Below are positions 46,071 through 56,339 of a stretch of 64,000 nt of DNA, one piece after another. This DNA comes from Cristatella mucedo (taxonomy: Eukaryota > Bryozoa > Phylactolaemata > Cristatellidae). The notes beneath the pieces are model-generated. The model did not search any database, was not told the DNA's origin, and worked only from the letters and a program-made list of their open reading frames with translations. Position 1 is the stretch's first letter. The number at the start of each line of letters is the position of its first letter. The position numbers and the translations under genes were made by a program. Location of the stretch: positions 612,001 to 676,000 of the forward strand of contig WPIO01000119.1 in NCBI GenBank assembly GCA_009760855.2, given 5' to 3'.

Positions 46071-47769
46071 GCAAGAAAGGAACGCTTCCCAAAGCTTGGC
46101 CACTGCTGATGAGCTGAAGGGCGAACCTCATCGGCCAATATTAGCTATGCACCTTTCTGACTACAAGCAGCTTACTGCAACAGTGCAGTGTCTATCTATA
46201 ATCAGCCAGATATCGACAAACAATGAAGGCAGATGTCGGGCTAAAGTCCTGTCCTCGTGACAGACTGTAAGAAAGCCGAAAAACTTGGATAACTCTTTTG
46301 GCAAACCCAACGCAGGCAAGGTCGGTCTTTGTTGGCTCAGACAAGCTCAGAGCACAGTGCTGCTGCACAGGTGTGGTGCCGCGATGCCATGGTCGCAGAC
46401 GAGCACACCGAACGCCTCTGCCTCGGCTCGTTAACAGCAGAGGCTCGGCGACATCCTAAACGACCCGACCATTCGACACGGACCCCACACGAAAACGCGA
46501 AAAGTCAAGCCGCCCTGGACTGCTATTTCCAAAGCAAGGACTTGTCGAGAGCACTCGTTCTCGGGTGGCCAAAGCACGGTCGGCAGCTCAAAGTCTGCAG
46601 AATGCCATGGAAAGCAGCTCCACCTGATGGCGGCATGCCAGGCAGCAGTTGTGTGCCTGCTTGCTAACCCACGAGGCCCAGCTCTGGTGGGAGCAGGGAG
46701 GCCGGAAGGCAAGGAGGAAGAGAGGGATGAAGGGAGGGAGGGAGGGTAGGGGGAAGGAGGGATGCAGGGAGGCAGGAGGGAGGAAGGGAGGGAGAAATGG
46801 GAGAGGGAGAGAGGGAGACGAAAAAGCAAATCTGGCACTGATGCAGTGGGACAGGTAAGCACAAGCAATTCGAAATTACCAGAAGCATGATGCTGGAAGT
46901 CATTTGCAGATGAACCGGATGCTGCCGTGGTCACTGGCAGCATGCATTAGTCACTTCAAAGTGGTTTGGGCAGAGCACAAGTTGGCTGCTAACCTAACGT
47001 CGCTGACTGGCCCCACCCTTTAGGCAGCGTTATCAAGCTGTTGTCCATAACCAGAATGAGTCAGTGAGTTTTTGTTAAGCCAATAGACTGCCCACATAGA
47101 TAACAGCCGGCTAAGCAGGAAGTGCAGATAGGACCTATTTAAGCAGTGGCGTCCACGTACTCCTATTGCTTAGCAGGCCGGTTAGTTGAGGCCCATCTTA
47201 GAGCTGACGGCTATTAGTCTACCGTTGCAGATTACTTAAGTCTGGTGACACTGTAAGTTCTAGCTTTTGCATCAGATTGCCTGCATTGATTATGATTGTT
47301 GGTGTGATGCCTTCATTGAAGCTCCTGCTTAGCTCTGGCTGTGGTCTGCAGCAGTGACCTATTTTCAGTGGATCTAGGTTTTCTCAAGTAAATTATGCCC
47401 TTCGGCAGTGACGTTTTTTTAAGAATTCTCCATCAGCACCTTGCTAGTACGGGCCATCGTGCTTAGTGTGATGATTGGTGCGACTAAATTTGAAAAACCA
47501 AACTCGCTGAACGTTTAGTCTTTTGAAGGAGAGTAAGTAAACGATTATTTATTTAATCTATAAAGTGTATACACTTCAATCGTAGCGGGTCGATTGATCG
47601 ATTGTAATCAGTTCTTCTGCCGGCTCATGAAAAAATATATATTACGTCTTGCAGATATTATATATGCCTTCATTAAGTAACGGCTTGCAGACACAGATTT
47701 ATTTATATCCCTTTAGCCGTGGCTGGTAGCACTCCAGCTTGCAGTGGGCGATGAGGAATTGCTTTCTGA
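46071..47769. other. GC-richer patch and a purine-rich tract; no recognisable gene
   Basis: 46300-46680 is richer in GC with a plus-strand frame of 112 codons (46329-46667) without a recognised domain. A (GGGA)n-like purine tract spans about 46677-46825; the 170-codon minus-strand Pro/Ser/Leu-rich frame over it is a by-product of that tract. The remainder is unrecognised. Confidence 0.5.
46677..46825 (+). repeat. Polypurine (GGGA/GGAAG)n tract
   Basis: About 150 bp almost free of pyrimidines on the plus strand, made of imperfect GGGAGGGAGG and GGAAGGAGG words. Such tracts can adopt triplex structure. Confidence 0.9.
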
Positions 47770-47942
47770 ATGACTCCTAGGCCCGATTCAGTTATTAGCT
47801 TCGATGCGTATGACAATCAATTGAATTTTTGCTCTGGTCTCTCCGAGCCGTCTAGCAAGCCGAATACTCAAAACTCCCTTGCTGCATGTATTGATGACAT
47901 CTGCACATTGATAGCAGCAAACTTTCTTAAATTGAACGATTA

Positions 47943-48333
47943 TTGCAGTCTACCAATACCTCGTACAAACCTCAAATCCTTTGGAAACCGTGCATTCAGT
48001 TCGTCTTCTCCCATAGCCTGGAACTAACTCCCGACTTGCTTAAGAACATTCCCTGACTTGACCACATTTAAATAGAACTTAATAACACACATATTTTAGA
48101 GAGCATTTAGTGGGTCCCTATGATTCGTCCTTCATGTGCTTATGTGTGCTGATACTAACCACATTTGTATTCTGACCCTGTGCACGTTACCCCTAACCAT
48201 GTTATTCATGTTGTTTGTTTATCAAGCATGATATCACTCACCATTCAATTGCATTTTCCTTTTCAGCCTATGCAAAGCGCCTAGAAAGAGATTGAGCTCT
48301 CCGAGGGCGCTTTATCAAGTACATTAGTATTAC

Positions 48334-48367
<34 letters not shown>

Positions 48368-48375
48368 GTTATTAT
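47943..48375 (+). mobile_element. Nested 5'-truncated LINE-A, about 430 bp
   Basis: It begins GCAGTCTACCAATACCTCGT (the SLPIPRTNLKSFGNRAF block), passes the 3' UTR and stem-loop (about 48278-48320), and ends with a long (ATT)n tail. The flanks are GATTAT on the left and GTTATTAT on the right, so the likely target duplication is a short ATTAT word, though overlap with the tail makes its length uncertain. Confidence 0.85.
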
Positions 48376-48743
48376 AAAGCCAACTTACTGGCTATGAGAA
48401 AACTAAGTGCTATTCCCAAATTGGAAAGCCAAACGCTAAAAATTTGCTCTGTCAACTTATTTCCTTTTGAATCTGCACGGACTTTAGGTGTCGTATTGCA
48501 AAGTGAAGTTCCATTACATGATTGCATCAGCTCTACAGCCAGGTCAAGTCTGCCTATTTTCAGTTTCATAAAACACTACAATATGTGCTTGCTAAGACAG
48601 GGAAACCACGTTTAATTTTCTGTATGCATTTGTCACATCATGTCTTGATTTCTGTAACTCACTGCTTGCTGGTCTACCGGCCGGTGCAATCAGGTGCATA
48701 GAGCTGGTGCAAAACTCTGCAGCTGGGCTTGTCTGTCGTGAGC

Positions 48744-48911
48744 GGCTGATCTGATAGCCTCTTTTGTATAGCAGGAGAAAAGTCTTTACGGCTATCACAA
48801 CCGGTTGCAGAAGTAAAAAAGGATCGCCCACTAAACGATTCAAACCAATGCCCTCAGGACCCAGGTTGTGAAAAGCAACCACCTTACCTAGTGCGCCATC
48901 AAGGCTCCCCA
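48744..48911 (-). mobile_element. SINE-2 nested in LINE-A, with loss of LINE sequence
   Basis: Minus strand: GGGGAGCCTTGATGGCGCAC, TAGGTAAGGTGG, a B-box-like GGTTTGAATCG, GGGCGATCC and the body. The LINE reads CTTGTCTGTCGTGAGCG on the left and CTACTTCTCGCTGACCTGCA on the right. About 20 bp of the usual LINE sequence between them is missing. Confidence 0.85.
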
Positions 48912-49490
48912 CTACTTCTCGCTGACCTGCACTGGCTCCCAGTCAAGCGAAGCATTGACTTCAAGGTTGTTTCACTCACTTTTAGGTCACTTTATTATTT
49001 TGCTCCAGCCAACCGATAAGATCTACTGCCAACCAGGCTAAGCATTGTATAATAAGTTTTTTAGAATCTAACTGCTCGTCCATACCTGGTACACACCTCA
49101 AATCTTTTGAAGACCATGCCTTTAGTTCATATGCTCCTAAAGCCTGGAACTCACTCCCGATTTGCATCACGACATCTCCAAACTTTACCCAATTTAAAAA
49201 GAAACTAAAAGCCCTCCTATAGATCACAGGATTTAGTGGGTCACTGTGCTTCAACCTTTATAGGTTTATGCATGTTGACTGTGATCATGCTGCCACTAAT
49301 CATACTTGCATGCTGATCCTGTGCATGTCACTCCCTCACCGTGTTATTCTTATCATTCATTGAGTATGCAACCTTTTAATCATTCAATCGTGCTCCCTTT
49401 GGAGCAAATGTAGAACGCGTAGAAAGAGATTTGAATTCTTCGCGGGTGTTATATTAAATGTAATAATATTAGTAACATTATTATTATTCG

Positions 49491-49905
49491 TATAGTGACC
49501 TCAGAGGATAATTTTCCCAACTGTTTTGTAGCCATCGCTGAAATGACAATGTAAACGTAATTATGCAGTTGAATTTTTTAATTCATAAGTTTTAAGCATT
49601 TACTATCCACGTTTGAGTCTTATCTTGGTCTTTGAGAGGGGCTAAAACCACTAGACTGGGACTACTTTTCATTGGATCAAAATAGTGATGCTACTCACTT
49701 AATATGGAGACCATTTACTTGTCTCAGGTTTTATATATTTTCTGCTAATACCTCGCCTAAGATTCAAAATAGAGCTTTACTTGCTACTGTTACCCGTTTG
49801 CTACATTTATAAACCGCGTGATTAGTGGGTTACTTTGACTACTATTCACCTGTGGCTTTGAATAACTTATTCATTAGACATGCTGTCACACAAAAATGCA
49901 AGTGG
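49491..49905. other. Anonymous DNA
   Basis: Nothing recognised. Confidence 0.5.
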
Positions 49906-49907
49906 AT

Positions 49908-50105
<198 letters not shown>

Positions 50106-50329
50106 GCAAGAATAAAAATATATAAATATATGCATATGTAACGACAAATTGTTTATTAAAATATGAATATATGTAAATGCTCATTAGTCGGTAGAGTCCT
50201 GTCCTGCCTGGGCCACGGCTGATACCACGACTACCGATTCAAGACAAGGAATGCACGGCTGTCGCAATGCCGTCCTTTCTGGGTGTGCAAAGCCAAGGTC
50301 GGTCAGGCAGGCTTAATTATCGGACAACT

Positions 50330-50405
50330 AATAATAAAAATAATAATACATTTGCATAGCACCCTCAGAGAACTGAATATCTTTCCTAGGCACTTTAGAG
50401 ATGCC
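50330..50405 (-). mobile_element. LINE-A subfamily 3' end (tail type C)
   Basis: The minus strand reads ATACGGCATCTCTAAAGTGC, the hairpin, GGTGCTATGCAAATGTATTA and an ATT tail. It directly follows the (ATT)n of the LINE-A at 50406-51480, so two tails lie in series. Confidence 0.75.
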
Positions 50406-51480
50406 GTATAATAATAATAATAATAAAAATAAACTCGATAGATCACCCTCGGAGAACTCAATCTCTTTCTAGGCGCTTTACATTTGCTAATAAGGAAACA
50501 CGATCAAATGGTGAATGGTATCATATTTGATATGAATAGCATGAGTAAAATGGTTACGAGTGAAATTCACAGGGTCAGCATGTAAGTTTGGTTAGTGGGA
50601 TCATGCAACAGGGTCAGCAAGCATAAGCATTTAAAGGTAGAATCATGGGGACCCACTAAATCCTGTTATAAATAGATGTGTTTTTAAGTACTATTTAAAT
50701 GTGTTCTAGTCAGGGATATCGTGAGGCAAGTCGGGAGTGACTTCCAGTCTTTGGGAGCATACAAACTAAATGCAGGGTCTCCTAAGAATTTGAGCTTAGT
50801 AAGAGGCATTGGTAAACAGCTAGATTCCGACAGCTGGTAGTGTGGTGCTCGGCCTGGTGGGGGAGTAGATCTAATAGATAGGCTGAAGCCAAAAAATATA
50901 GGGACCTAAGAGTGAGCGACACAAAATTAAAGTCGATCCGTTGCTTGACTGGTAGCCTGTACAAATCGGAGAGAAGTGGTGTGATTTGGCAACTGTGATT
51001 CTCCCGGCAGACGAGCCTAGCAGCAGAGCTGTGCCCTAAATTTTAGCATCTGAATGCACATACAGGACGACCAGCAGGCAATGAGGAACAGAAGTCAAGC
51101 CAGGATGCCACTAATGACAGGAAAAAATTGGTCGCAGTATCCCATCTAAGAAAGCCTGAATCCTGGCAATTTTACATGGCTTAAAGTAGGCAGAGTTGAC
51201 TGTGGAGCTGATGTGGTCGTCTAATGAAAAGTCACTTTGAAACAGGAAAACTAGATTACATGCAGATTCAGCAGGGATATGCCGGAAAAGCCGGTTTAGG
51301 GCGTTAAGTTTTGAATTTCTGAATCGCACTCACTTTGCCCATAATTAGCAAGTTGGTTTTCCGAAATTCTGTTTAAGTAAGTTTGCTGCCATCCATATGC
51401 AGATGTCATCAAAACATGCAGCAACTGTTTTAAGAGTTTTCGAAGAACTCTAGGGGTAGTTGAGATCAAGTCAAACTTAA
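50406..51480 (-). mobile_element. LINE-A, linker to tail
   Basis: The minus strand covers the DDICIWMAANLLKQNF-type linker near 51400 (SENQLANYGQSECDSEIQN in one frame), PAESACNLVFLFQSDFSLDD, the C-terminal block with LPVKQRIDFNFVSLTLRSL, the 3' UTR, the hairpin and an (ATT)n tail at 50406-50440. Frameshifts separate the blocks. Confidence 0.9.
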
Positions 51481-51483
51481 TAA

Positions 51484-51561
51484 ACACACACAGACATATA
51501 TATATATTAAAAAATATATATATCTATTAAAAAAAATATATATATATGTGTGTGTGTGTTT
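51484..51561. repeat. CA/AT/TG inverted repeat, cruciform-prone
   Basis: The left arm ACACACACAGACATATATAT is mirrored by the right arm ATATATATATGTGTGTGTGT with about 25 bp of AT-rich sequence between. It sits exactly between the 5' edge of the minus-strand LINE-A and the 5' edge of the plus-strand LINE-B. Confidence 0.75.
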
Positions 51562-52788
51562 GTTATATTACAGATTTATAAGACAGTAAACCATTTACTG
51601 GCCAATGCTGTCAGGTCTGACTCCCCAGATATTAAGGGCTCAGCCAAAAATTTTTCAGCCTTCCTTACTGAAAAAACTGTGCACATTCGTGCCTCCATTG
51701 AGTCCCCTCCGACTAAAGCAATCGCCGTTCCTCAACCTGTGACCTTTCTTAAAAGGTTTTCTGATGTTTCTGCCTGTGATGTGGCTGCCTTAATAAGGTC
51801 TAGCAAAAAGAGCTCGTCTCCTGAAGACCCTATACCTTCATTTCTGTGGTCTTCACTTGCAGACCAACTTAGCCCTGCCGTAACCAAGATTTTTAATGCT
51901 TCTTTGGGAAAAGGGATCGTCCCCAAGTCCTTCAAATCAGCAATCGTTAGACCTATTCTTAAAAAGCCTGGTTTAGACACAGAGGTCCTAGGAAACTATC
52001 GTCCAGTTTCCCTTCTTCCATTCTTATCAAAGATTCTTGAAAAAATTGTTGCTAAGCAGCTAGTTGAACATATTGAAAAAAACGGAATGTCAGAAACATT
52101 TCAATCAGGTTTCAAGAGGCAGCACTCTACCGAAACTGCTCTCCTCCATGTTAACAATGACATTCTACGTGGCAACGACGACGGGAATGTCACTGCCCTA
52201 GCTCTGCTAAATCTGTCTGCTGCCTTCGACACCATTGATCACGAAGTTCTGCTTGAACGATTGAGAACAACGATCGGTCTGGCAGACGAAGCACTGGCGT
52301 GGTTTAAATCATACTTGTCTGATCGTGTTCAATCCGTGTCGTGTGGGGGTCAGGTCTCAGACATGAGAAGGGTCACCTGTGGAGTCCCTCAATGGTCTGT
52401 ACTTGGTCCCTTGCTGTTCTCCATTTATACGCAACCTCTGGGAAAAGCGATTAAGGCCCATGGAATAGGATATCACTTCTATGCTGACAATACTCAGTTG
52501 TATTTGTCATTTAAACCGTCGGAATCTGCTGCAGCAACTGAGAAACTGAATGCTTGCCTTGCCGATATTCGATCCTGGATGTCGGAAAACTTCCTGAAAT
52601 TAAATGACGATAACACCGAACTGCTTCTCATAGGACACCCTAAGCGTGTGGCTGGATTAAAAGGCTTTGCTGTTATATTAGGTGATGCTATTGTGCGACC
52701 TTCACCACGTGCTCGTAATCTAGGTGTCGTGTTCGACAGCTGCCTCAATTTCAAAAGCTTTATTCAGAAGACTGTCTCTAAGAGCTAG
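51550..52788 (+). pseudogene. LINE-B reverse transcriptase ORF (412 codons), probably inactive
   Basis: The longest ORF in the window. Motifs: AIVRPILKKPG (about residue 132), NYRPVSLLPFLSK (about 148), FQSGFKRQHSTETALL, SAAFDTIDHEVLLERL (about 224-239, with the first catalytic Asp), GVPQWSVLGPLLFSIY (278 on) and FYADNTQLY (YADN at 311-314). Two residues that LINE-A and the family keep are changed: GVPQGS has become GVPQWS and YADD has become YADN. The second hits an active-site Asp, so polymerase activity is unlikely. The first six codons come from the flanking TG microsatellite, so the ATG is not the element's own start. The C-terminal domain continues at 52724-53158 and 53148-53468 in shifted frames. 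Confidence 0.93.
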
Positions 52789-53525
52789 CCATCACATCCG
52801 ATCCCTATCCAAGATTATAAGCTGTTTCCCACAGTGGCCTGTCAAAAATTTAACTAGCTCTTTAGTTCTGTCTCGGCTTGATTATTGTAATTCCCTTTTG
52901 GCTGGGCTACCAAAGAAAGCTATTATGCCACTACAGCAGACTATGAATATGTCTGCAAGGCTGATCTTAAAGTCCCAGCGGTTTGAGCACGTGTCACCTC
53001 TGCTGAAAGAGCTAGGATGGTTGCCGGTTGATCAAAGGATACAGAGCAAAGTTCTTATGCTGACCCACAAGGCCCGCCACGGCTTGGCTCTTTCGTACCT
53101 AGCTGAACTGCTGCATCAGTTTCAGCCTGTTCGCGCCCTCAGGTCCTGTGGACAATAAATTAGCTGTCCCATTCCTCCGCTTGAAGACAGTTGGCGACAG
53201 AAGCTTTAGCTCTGCAGGTCCTAGACTGTGGAACTTGCTTCCACAATTCTTACGCAACGACATCTACTCTCCAACTGCCGACTATGGCACATCTTTTTCA
53301 GCGGTCCTGAACTGCTACTTCTATGCTACTCACTACCTCAACTGCTCTCCTAACTCTGCTATGCTTCCCACTTTCTCTTTGTTGCGTGAGACGAAGTCTG
53401 TTGGGTACCGAATGCGTACCGAAAGCCGCTTAGGCTGTGAGTTCGCTATACAAAACTCTCTTGCGTAACACCCACACGGTCTTTATGACTTTGTGGAGTT
53501 ACTGACGGAGATACATTACATTACA
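51562..53525 (+). mobile_element. LINE-B, best copy (RT, C-terminal domain, 3' end)
   Basis: It covers the pre-RT linker (KTVNHLLANAV), the full RT, the C-terminal domain and the 3' UTR, ending ...GACGGAGATACATTACATTACATT. The N-terminal ORF and endonuclease are missing, so it is 5'-truncated. The frame is broken twice: an extra base near 52780 (KTVSKS then ASHHIRSL) and a 2-base loss near 53147 (RSCGQ versus SCVDNK in the 33868 copy). Otherwise it reads through almost 1.9 kb, suggesting fairly recent insertion. Confidence 0.95.
52724..53468 (+). pseudogene. LINE-B C-terminal domain, frameshifted from the RT
   Basis: Two frames carry the domain downstream of RT that is shared by CR1/L2-type elements. 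The first has ASHHIRSLSKII, LVLSRLDYCNSLLAGLPKKA, MSARLILKSQRFEHVSPLLK and WLPVDQRIQSKVLMLTHKAR. The second has NKLAVPFLRLKTVGDRSFSS, AGPRLWNLLPQFL and a C-terminus ending in GCEFAIQNSLA. Its role is not well defined, but its conserved order parallels LINE-A (LDFCNSLLAGLP ... LHWLPVKQRIDFKVLSLTFR), showing that the two families are distant relatives. Confidence 0.9.
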
Positions 53526-54265
53526 TTCCAGATACATTCATGAACGTTAATGTGGCCGAATCCTTAGCTAGCTATATGCATTACGAACTCAATAAGTAAA
53601 AAGGCGGCAATGTATAGTTGATATAATAAACTCATTTACATAGTGTGCAGGAGAGCTGTATAATTCATCACTCGACCTTGAAGGTAGAAATACAAATTGA
53701 CAGCGGCAGAACTCGAACGGTCGAGCTGGGTCGTCAAGAGAGAGTTAATTACTATTGGGCTTAATCAGTGGCATCCCGAATGTCCTCCGGGGCACCCGGA
53801 TAAAACTAAGTAGGACAAAAGCGAATCGACAAAATCGTGAACACCAAGGGGTCTTTACCTAAGAGCTCTATGCTTGCAATCCAAACAAAAGCGTGCTTTC
53901 CAAAAGCTTGCATCCACATTTATAATTGTTTCCGTGTTTAATCTTACCGATTTAGCCAGCTTTTTGTTTACCAAATAAATTAATATTACTCCAAAAAGAA
54001 TGAAATATTGCACTGTATGGCTTTTGAGAAACGATTAATAGCTCGTCCATTTTTTCCATACGTGCTAATTCAATCTCGGAATCCTGCAAATATAGTGACA
54101 GATTTTTCTAGCGACAATGAGAATGCCTTTAAACCATATTTCCTGGAGCGCGGCGAGCTGGATGCTTGTTTGATCTAGGAAAGAATCTTTTTCGCAAAGC
54201 ACAAGATATCAAACTTAGACTCGAATGCTATGCTGAGAACATCTGCGAATTCACGGAACTAATTT
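53526..54265. other. Anonymous AT-rich DNA
   Basis: Nothing recognised. Confidence 0.5.
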
Positions 54266-54372
54266 TAGCTCTGAGCGTTCCCTTTGCAGCCAATGTAAAG
54301 CGCCTTGAGAGAGATTGAGTTCTAGGAGGTCACTTTATCAAGTGCTTTATTATCATTATTACTATTTTTCAC
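54266..54372 (+). mobile_element. LINE-A 3' tail only
   Basis: GTTCCCTTTGCAGCCAATGT, AAAGCGCCTTGAGAGAGATT, then a changed right arm (GGTCACTTTATCAAGTGC) and an ATTATCATTATTA end. Confidence 0.85.
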
Positions 54373-54544
54373 GTAGCGGACGTTCGCAATGCTTGTGATG
54401 AATTGGTCAATGCCTGCCCATCTCTAACTCCATTATTGATCGGCTACCAGGAAGACATGTACATTTGCTGACATCTAGGACGTCGACGTGCAATTCCAAG
54501 GTTTAATTTGCCACTGCGGCATTTTTAGGATCTGACAGATGACT

Positions 54545-55540
54545 GAGATACAGCTAATGTTTGCACAGTAAACATCAGCAAAGTGCGGTTTGGATTCTAA
54601 ATTAGTTTAAATGGCGTCACTGGTCCGCATGCAAATGTTCATGCAAAGTCATGCTCGCACTTTCTCATGCTCTGGCCTCAAATGACACGTGTGGTCAGCC
54701 AGTCTATTTACCTCATTCAAAGGGCAATACTGAGCAATTTCCAAAAACAACTCTGCCAACTGCCACTTTAATTGCAAATTATGGAGAGCGGTATAAATTG
54801 TATGCACTGAATTATGTAAGGATTTTCTTTGTTCGTTCTCAGGCTGTAATCTCTAATAGCATGGCCAAAATTGCGGCCAAAATTGCTGCACTGTGTAGTT
54901 AAACTACGATACACCTGCTATGAACAAGAAAAAGCTACGCGCAACTGTGGTTTTGTTTGCAAATTATAGCAAACAACAATTCATTTTTTATCCACCAGAT
55001 TCCATGCAATTAAGCTAGTGCTATTTTATTCCATGGCTTCCAATAGCGCGGGCCAGCGGGCCTCCATGCACATTGGAACTGCAATCCAGTTGCCCTTTCC
55101 CTAATAATGAGGGTTTCGCGGCTGCAGTTTTGGTACTAAGTTACATAAATCCGTCCCTTGGGTTTGCCAACCAAATTCTACTGCTTGACGCATGGGCTTT
55201 CATATGCTATGGCCTCAGATTGCCTGAACCAGCGAGCATCTCTACAAAATCCAGCAGGGAACAGCATATATTTCCACAAAAGGCGTCGGGCAATGGTTTC
55301 GATTGCACAGTAAAGGAAATGGCATTCCGGGCTGACCCTCAAAATTTTATCTGACTGCTTACCGGCATTTTCACACTATGGCCTCAAAGCGTCCGTGCCA
55401 ACAAGTCTCCTACGTATTCTACTTTTGAAACAGCTAAAATGGCCACAATAAGCTTTGATAAGCTGCGCTTTTGATTCCACCATACAGAAAATGATGTTCC
55501 GGCAGATAGGTTTGCTATACATGTCTTAGAATGTAAAACC
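54545..55540 (+). repeat. Second array of the about 170-bp diverged tandem repeat
   Basis: Anchor words related to GGTTTTGATTCC occur at about 54588, 54760, 54949, 55126, 55294 and 55468 (spacing 168-189 bp). Each unit also carries a TCTCATGCTCTGGCCTC-like word and a TGCCATTTCCA-like word, as in the 24.8 kb array. Two plus-strand frames of 83-93 codons lie in it and are not considered genes. Confidence 0.82.
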
Positions 55541-55828
55541 TACGTACTCGATTCTTGCGTAACGACAACTACTCTCCTGCTGCCGACTATGGTGCATCCT
55601 TTTCAGCGGTCCTGAGCTGCTACTTCCATGATAATCACTGCCTCAACTGGTCTCCTGATTCTGAATTGCTTTCCAATTTCTCTTTTTTTGCGTGAGTCTG
55701 TTGGCAAACAAATTCGTTCTGAAAGCCGCCTAGGCTGTGAGTGAGCTACTCAAAAAGCTCATGCGTAACACCCACACGGTCGTTGTGTCTTTGTGGAGTA
55801 ACAGACGGAGATACACTGCATTACATTG
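55540..55828 (+). mobile_element. LINE-B 3' end inserted in the tandem array
   Basis: GATTCTTGCGTAACGACAAC corresponds to 53248-53268 of the best copy. The C-terminal segment and 3' UTR (CACACGGTCGTTGTGTCTTT) follow, ending in GACGGAGATACACTGCATTA plus CATTG. Array sequence resumes immediately afterwards. Confidence 0.9.
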
Positions 55829-56210
55829 CCCAAACAAGTTTCGTACACCTGTCTGTCGGCATTTTCAAATTATGGTCTCATATATCCCGAAACAGCCAGC
55901 CTTCCTAAGTATTCAAACTGCCATACAACTGTCATTTCCACAAGAGAAGTTTTACAAAAATTGTGACTTTGGCTACACATTGCCGAAAAAGTGATTCCGA
56001 TCTACTTACTCAAGTTAATGAAAGTTGGCGGGAGTGCTTTAATGCTGGGGCCTCCAATGGTCCCGGCCATCAGAAGTCTTAGCAATATAATGCACTAGCC
56101 ATTTGCATAAAATTGGGCTGCTAAATGTGAAACACGCACCAAAAGTCGTACGACAACTCCTCGATTGCAGAATATAAAGATCCGGGACGCAGGATGACGT
56201 ATACAGTAAA
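55829..56210 (+). repeat. Continuation of the about 170-bp array after the LINE-B insertion
   Basis: TTTCGTACACCTGTCTGTCG, TTTTCAAATTATGGTCTCAT, ACAGCCAGCCTTCCTAAGTA and CATACAACTGTCATTTCCAC match unit words of both arrays. A second, weaker unit (GGGGCCTCCAATGGTCCCGG) runs to about 56210. Confidence 0.75.
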
Positions 56211-56339
56211 GTGCATGCAAATGGAGGCGGACATTTAATACTTAAAATTTCTTAGAGCAGAGTCGAACTTGGCGTCGAGCATTAGTTGGACATCGTCTTA
56301 AATTGCGCCGACTAAATTTCCCCTTGCTATAAACTAAGT

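Larger units (their letters stand above)
47770..49490 (+). mobile_element. LINE-A copy split by a younger LINE-A and a SINE-2
   Basis: The outer element starts near the YADD region (SFDAYDNQLNFC at 47790-47825, where the YADD box has become YDN) and passes the ACIDDICTLIAANFLKLND linker to 47942. After the nested insert it resumes at 48376 with KANLLAMRKLSAIPKLE, in the order expected from the 42.5 kb and 28.6 kb copies. It continues through LHDCISSTARS, is interrupted again by SINE-2, resumes with DLHWLPVKRSIDFKVVSLTF at 48920, and ends with a stem-loop and ATT-rich tail near 49490. Confidence 0.88.

Noticed and set aside
46329-46667. 112-codon plus-strand frame in a GC-richer patch
   Set aside because: GC-rich DNA has fewer stops by chance; no family recognised and no repeated copy.
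46431-46943. 170-codon minus-strand Pro/Ser/Leu-rich frame
   Set aside because: Its length comes from a polypurine tract that lacks stop codons in several frames; no domain is present.
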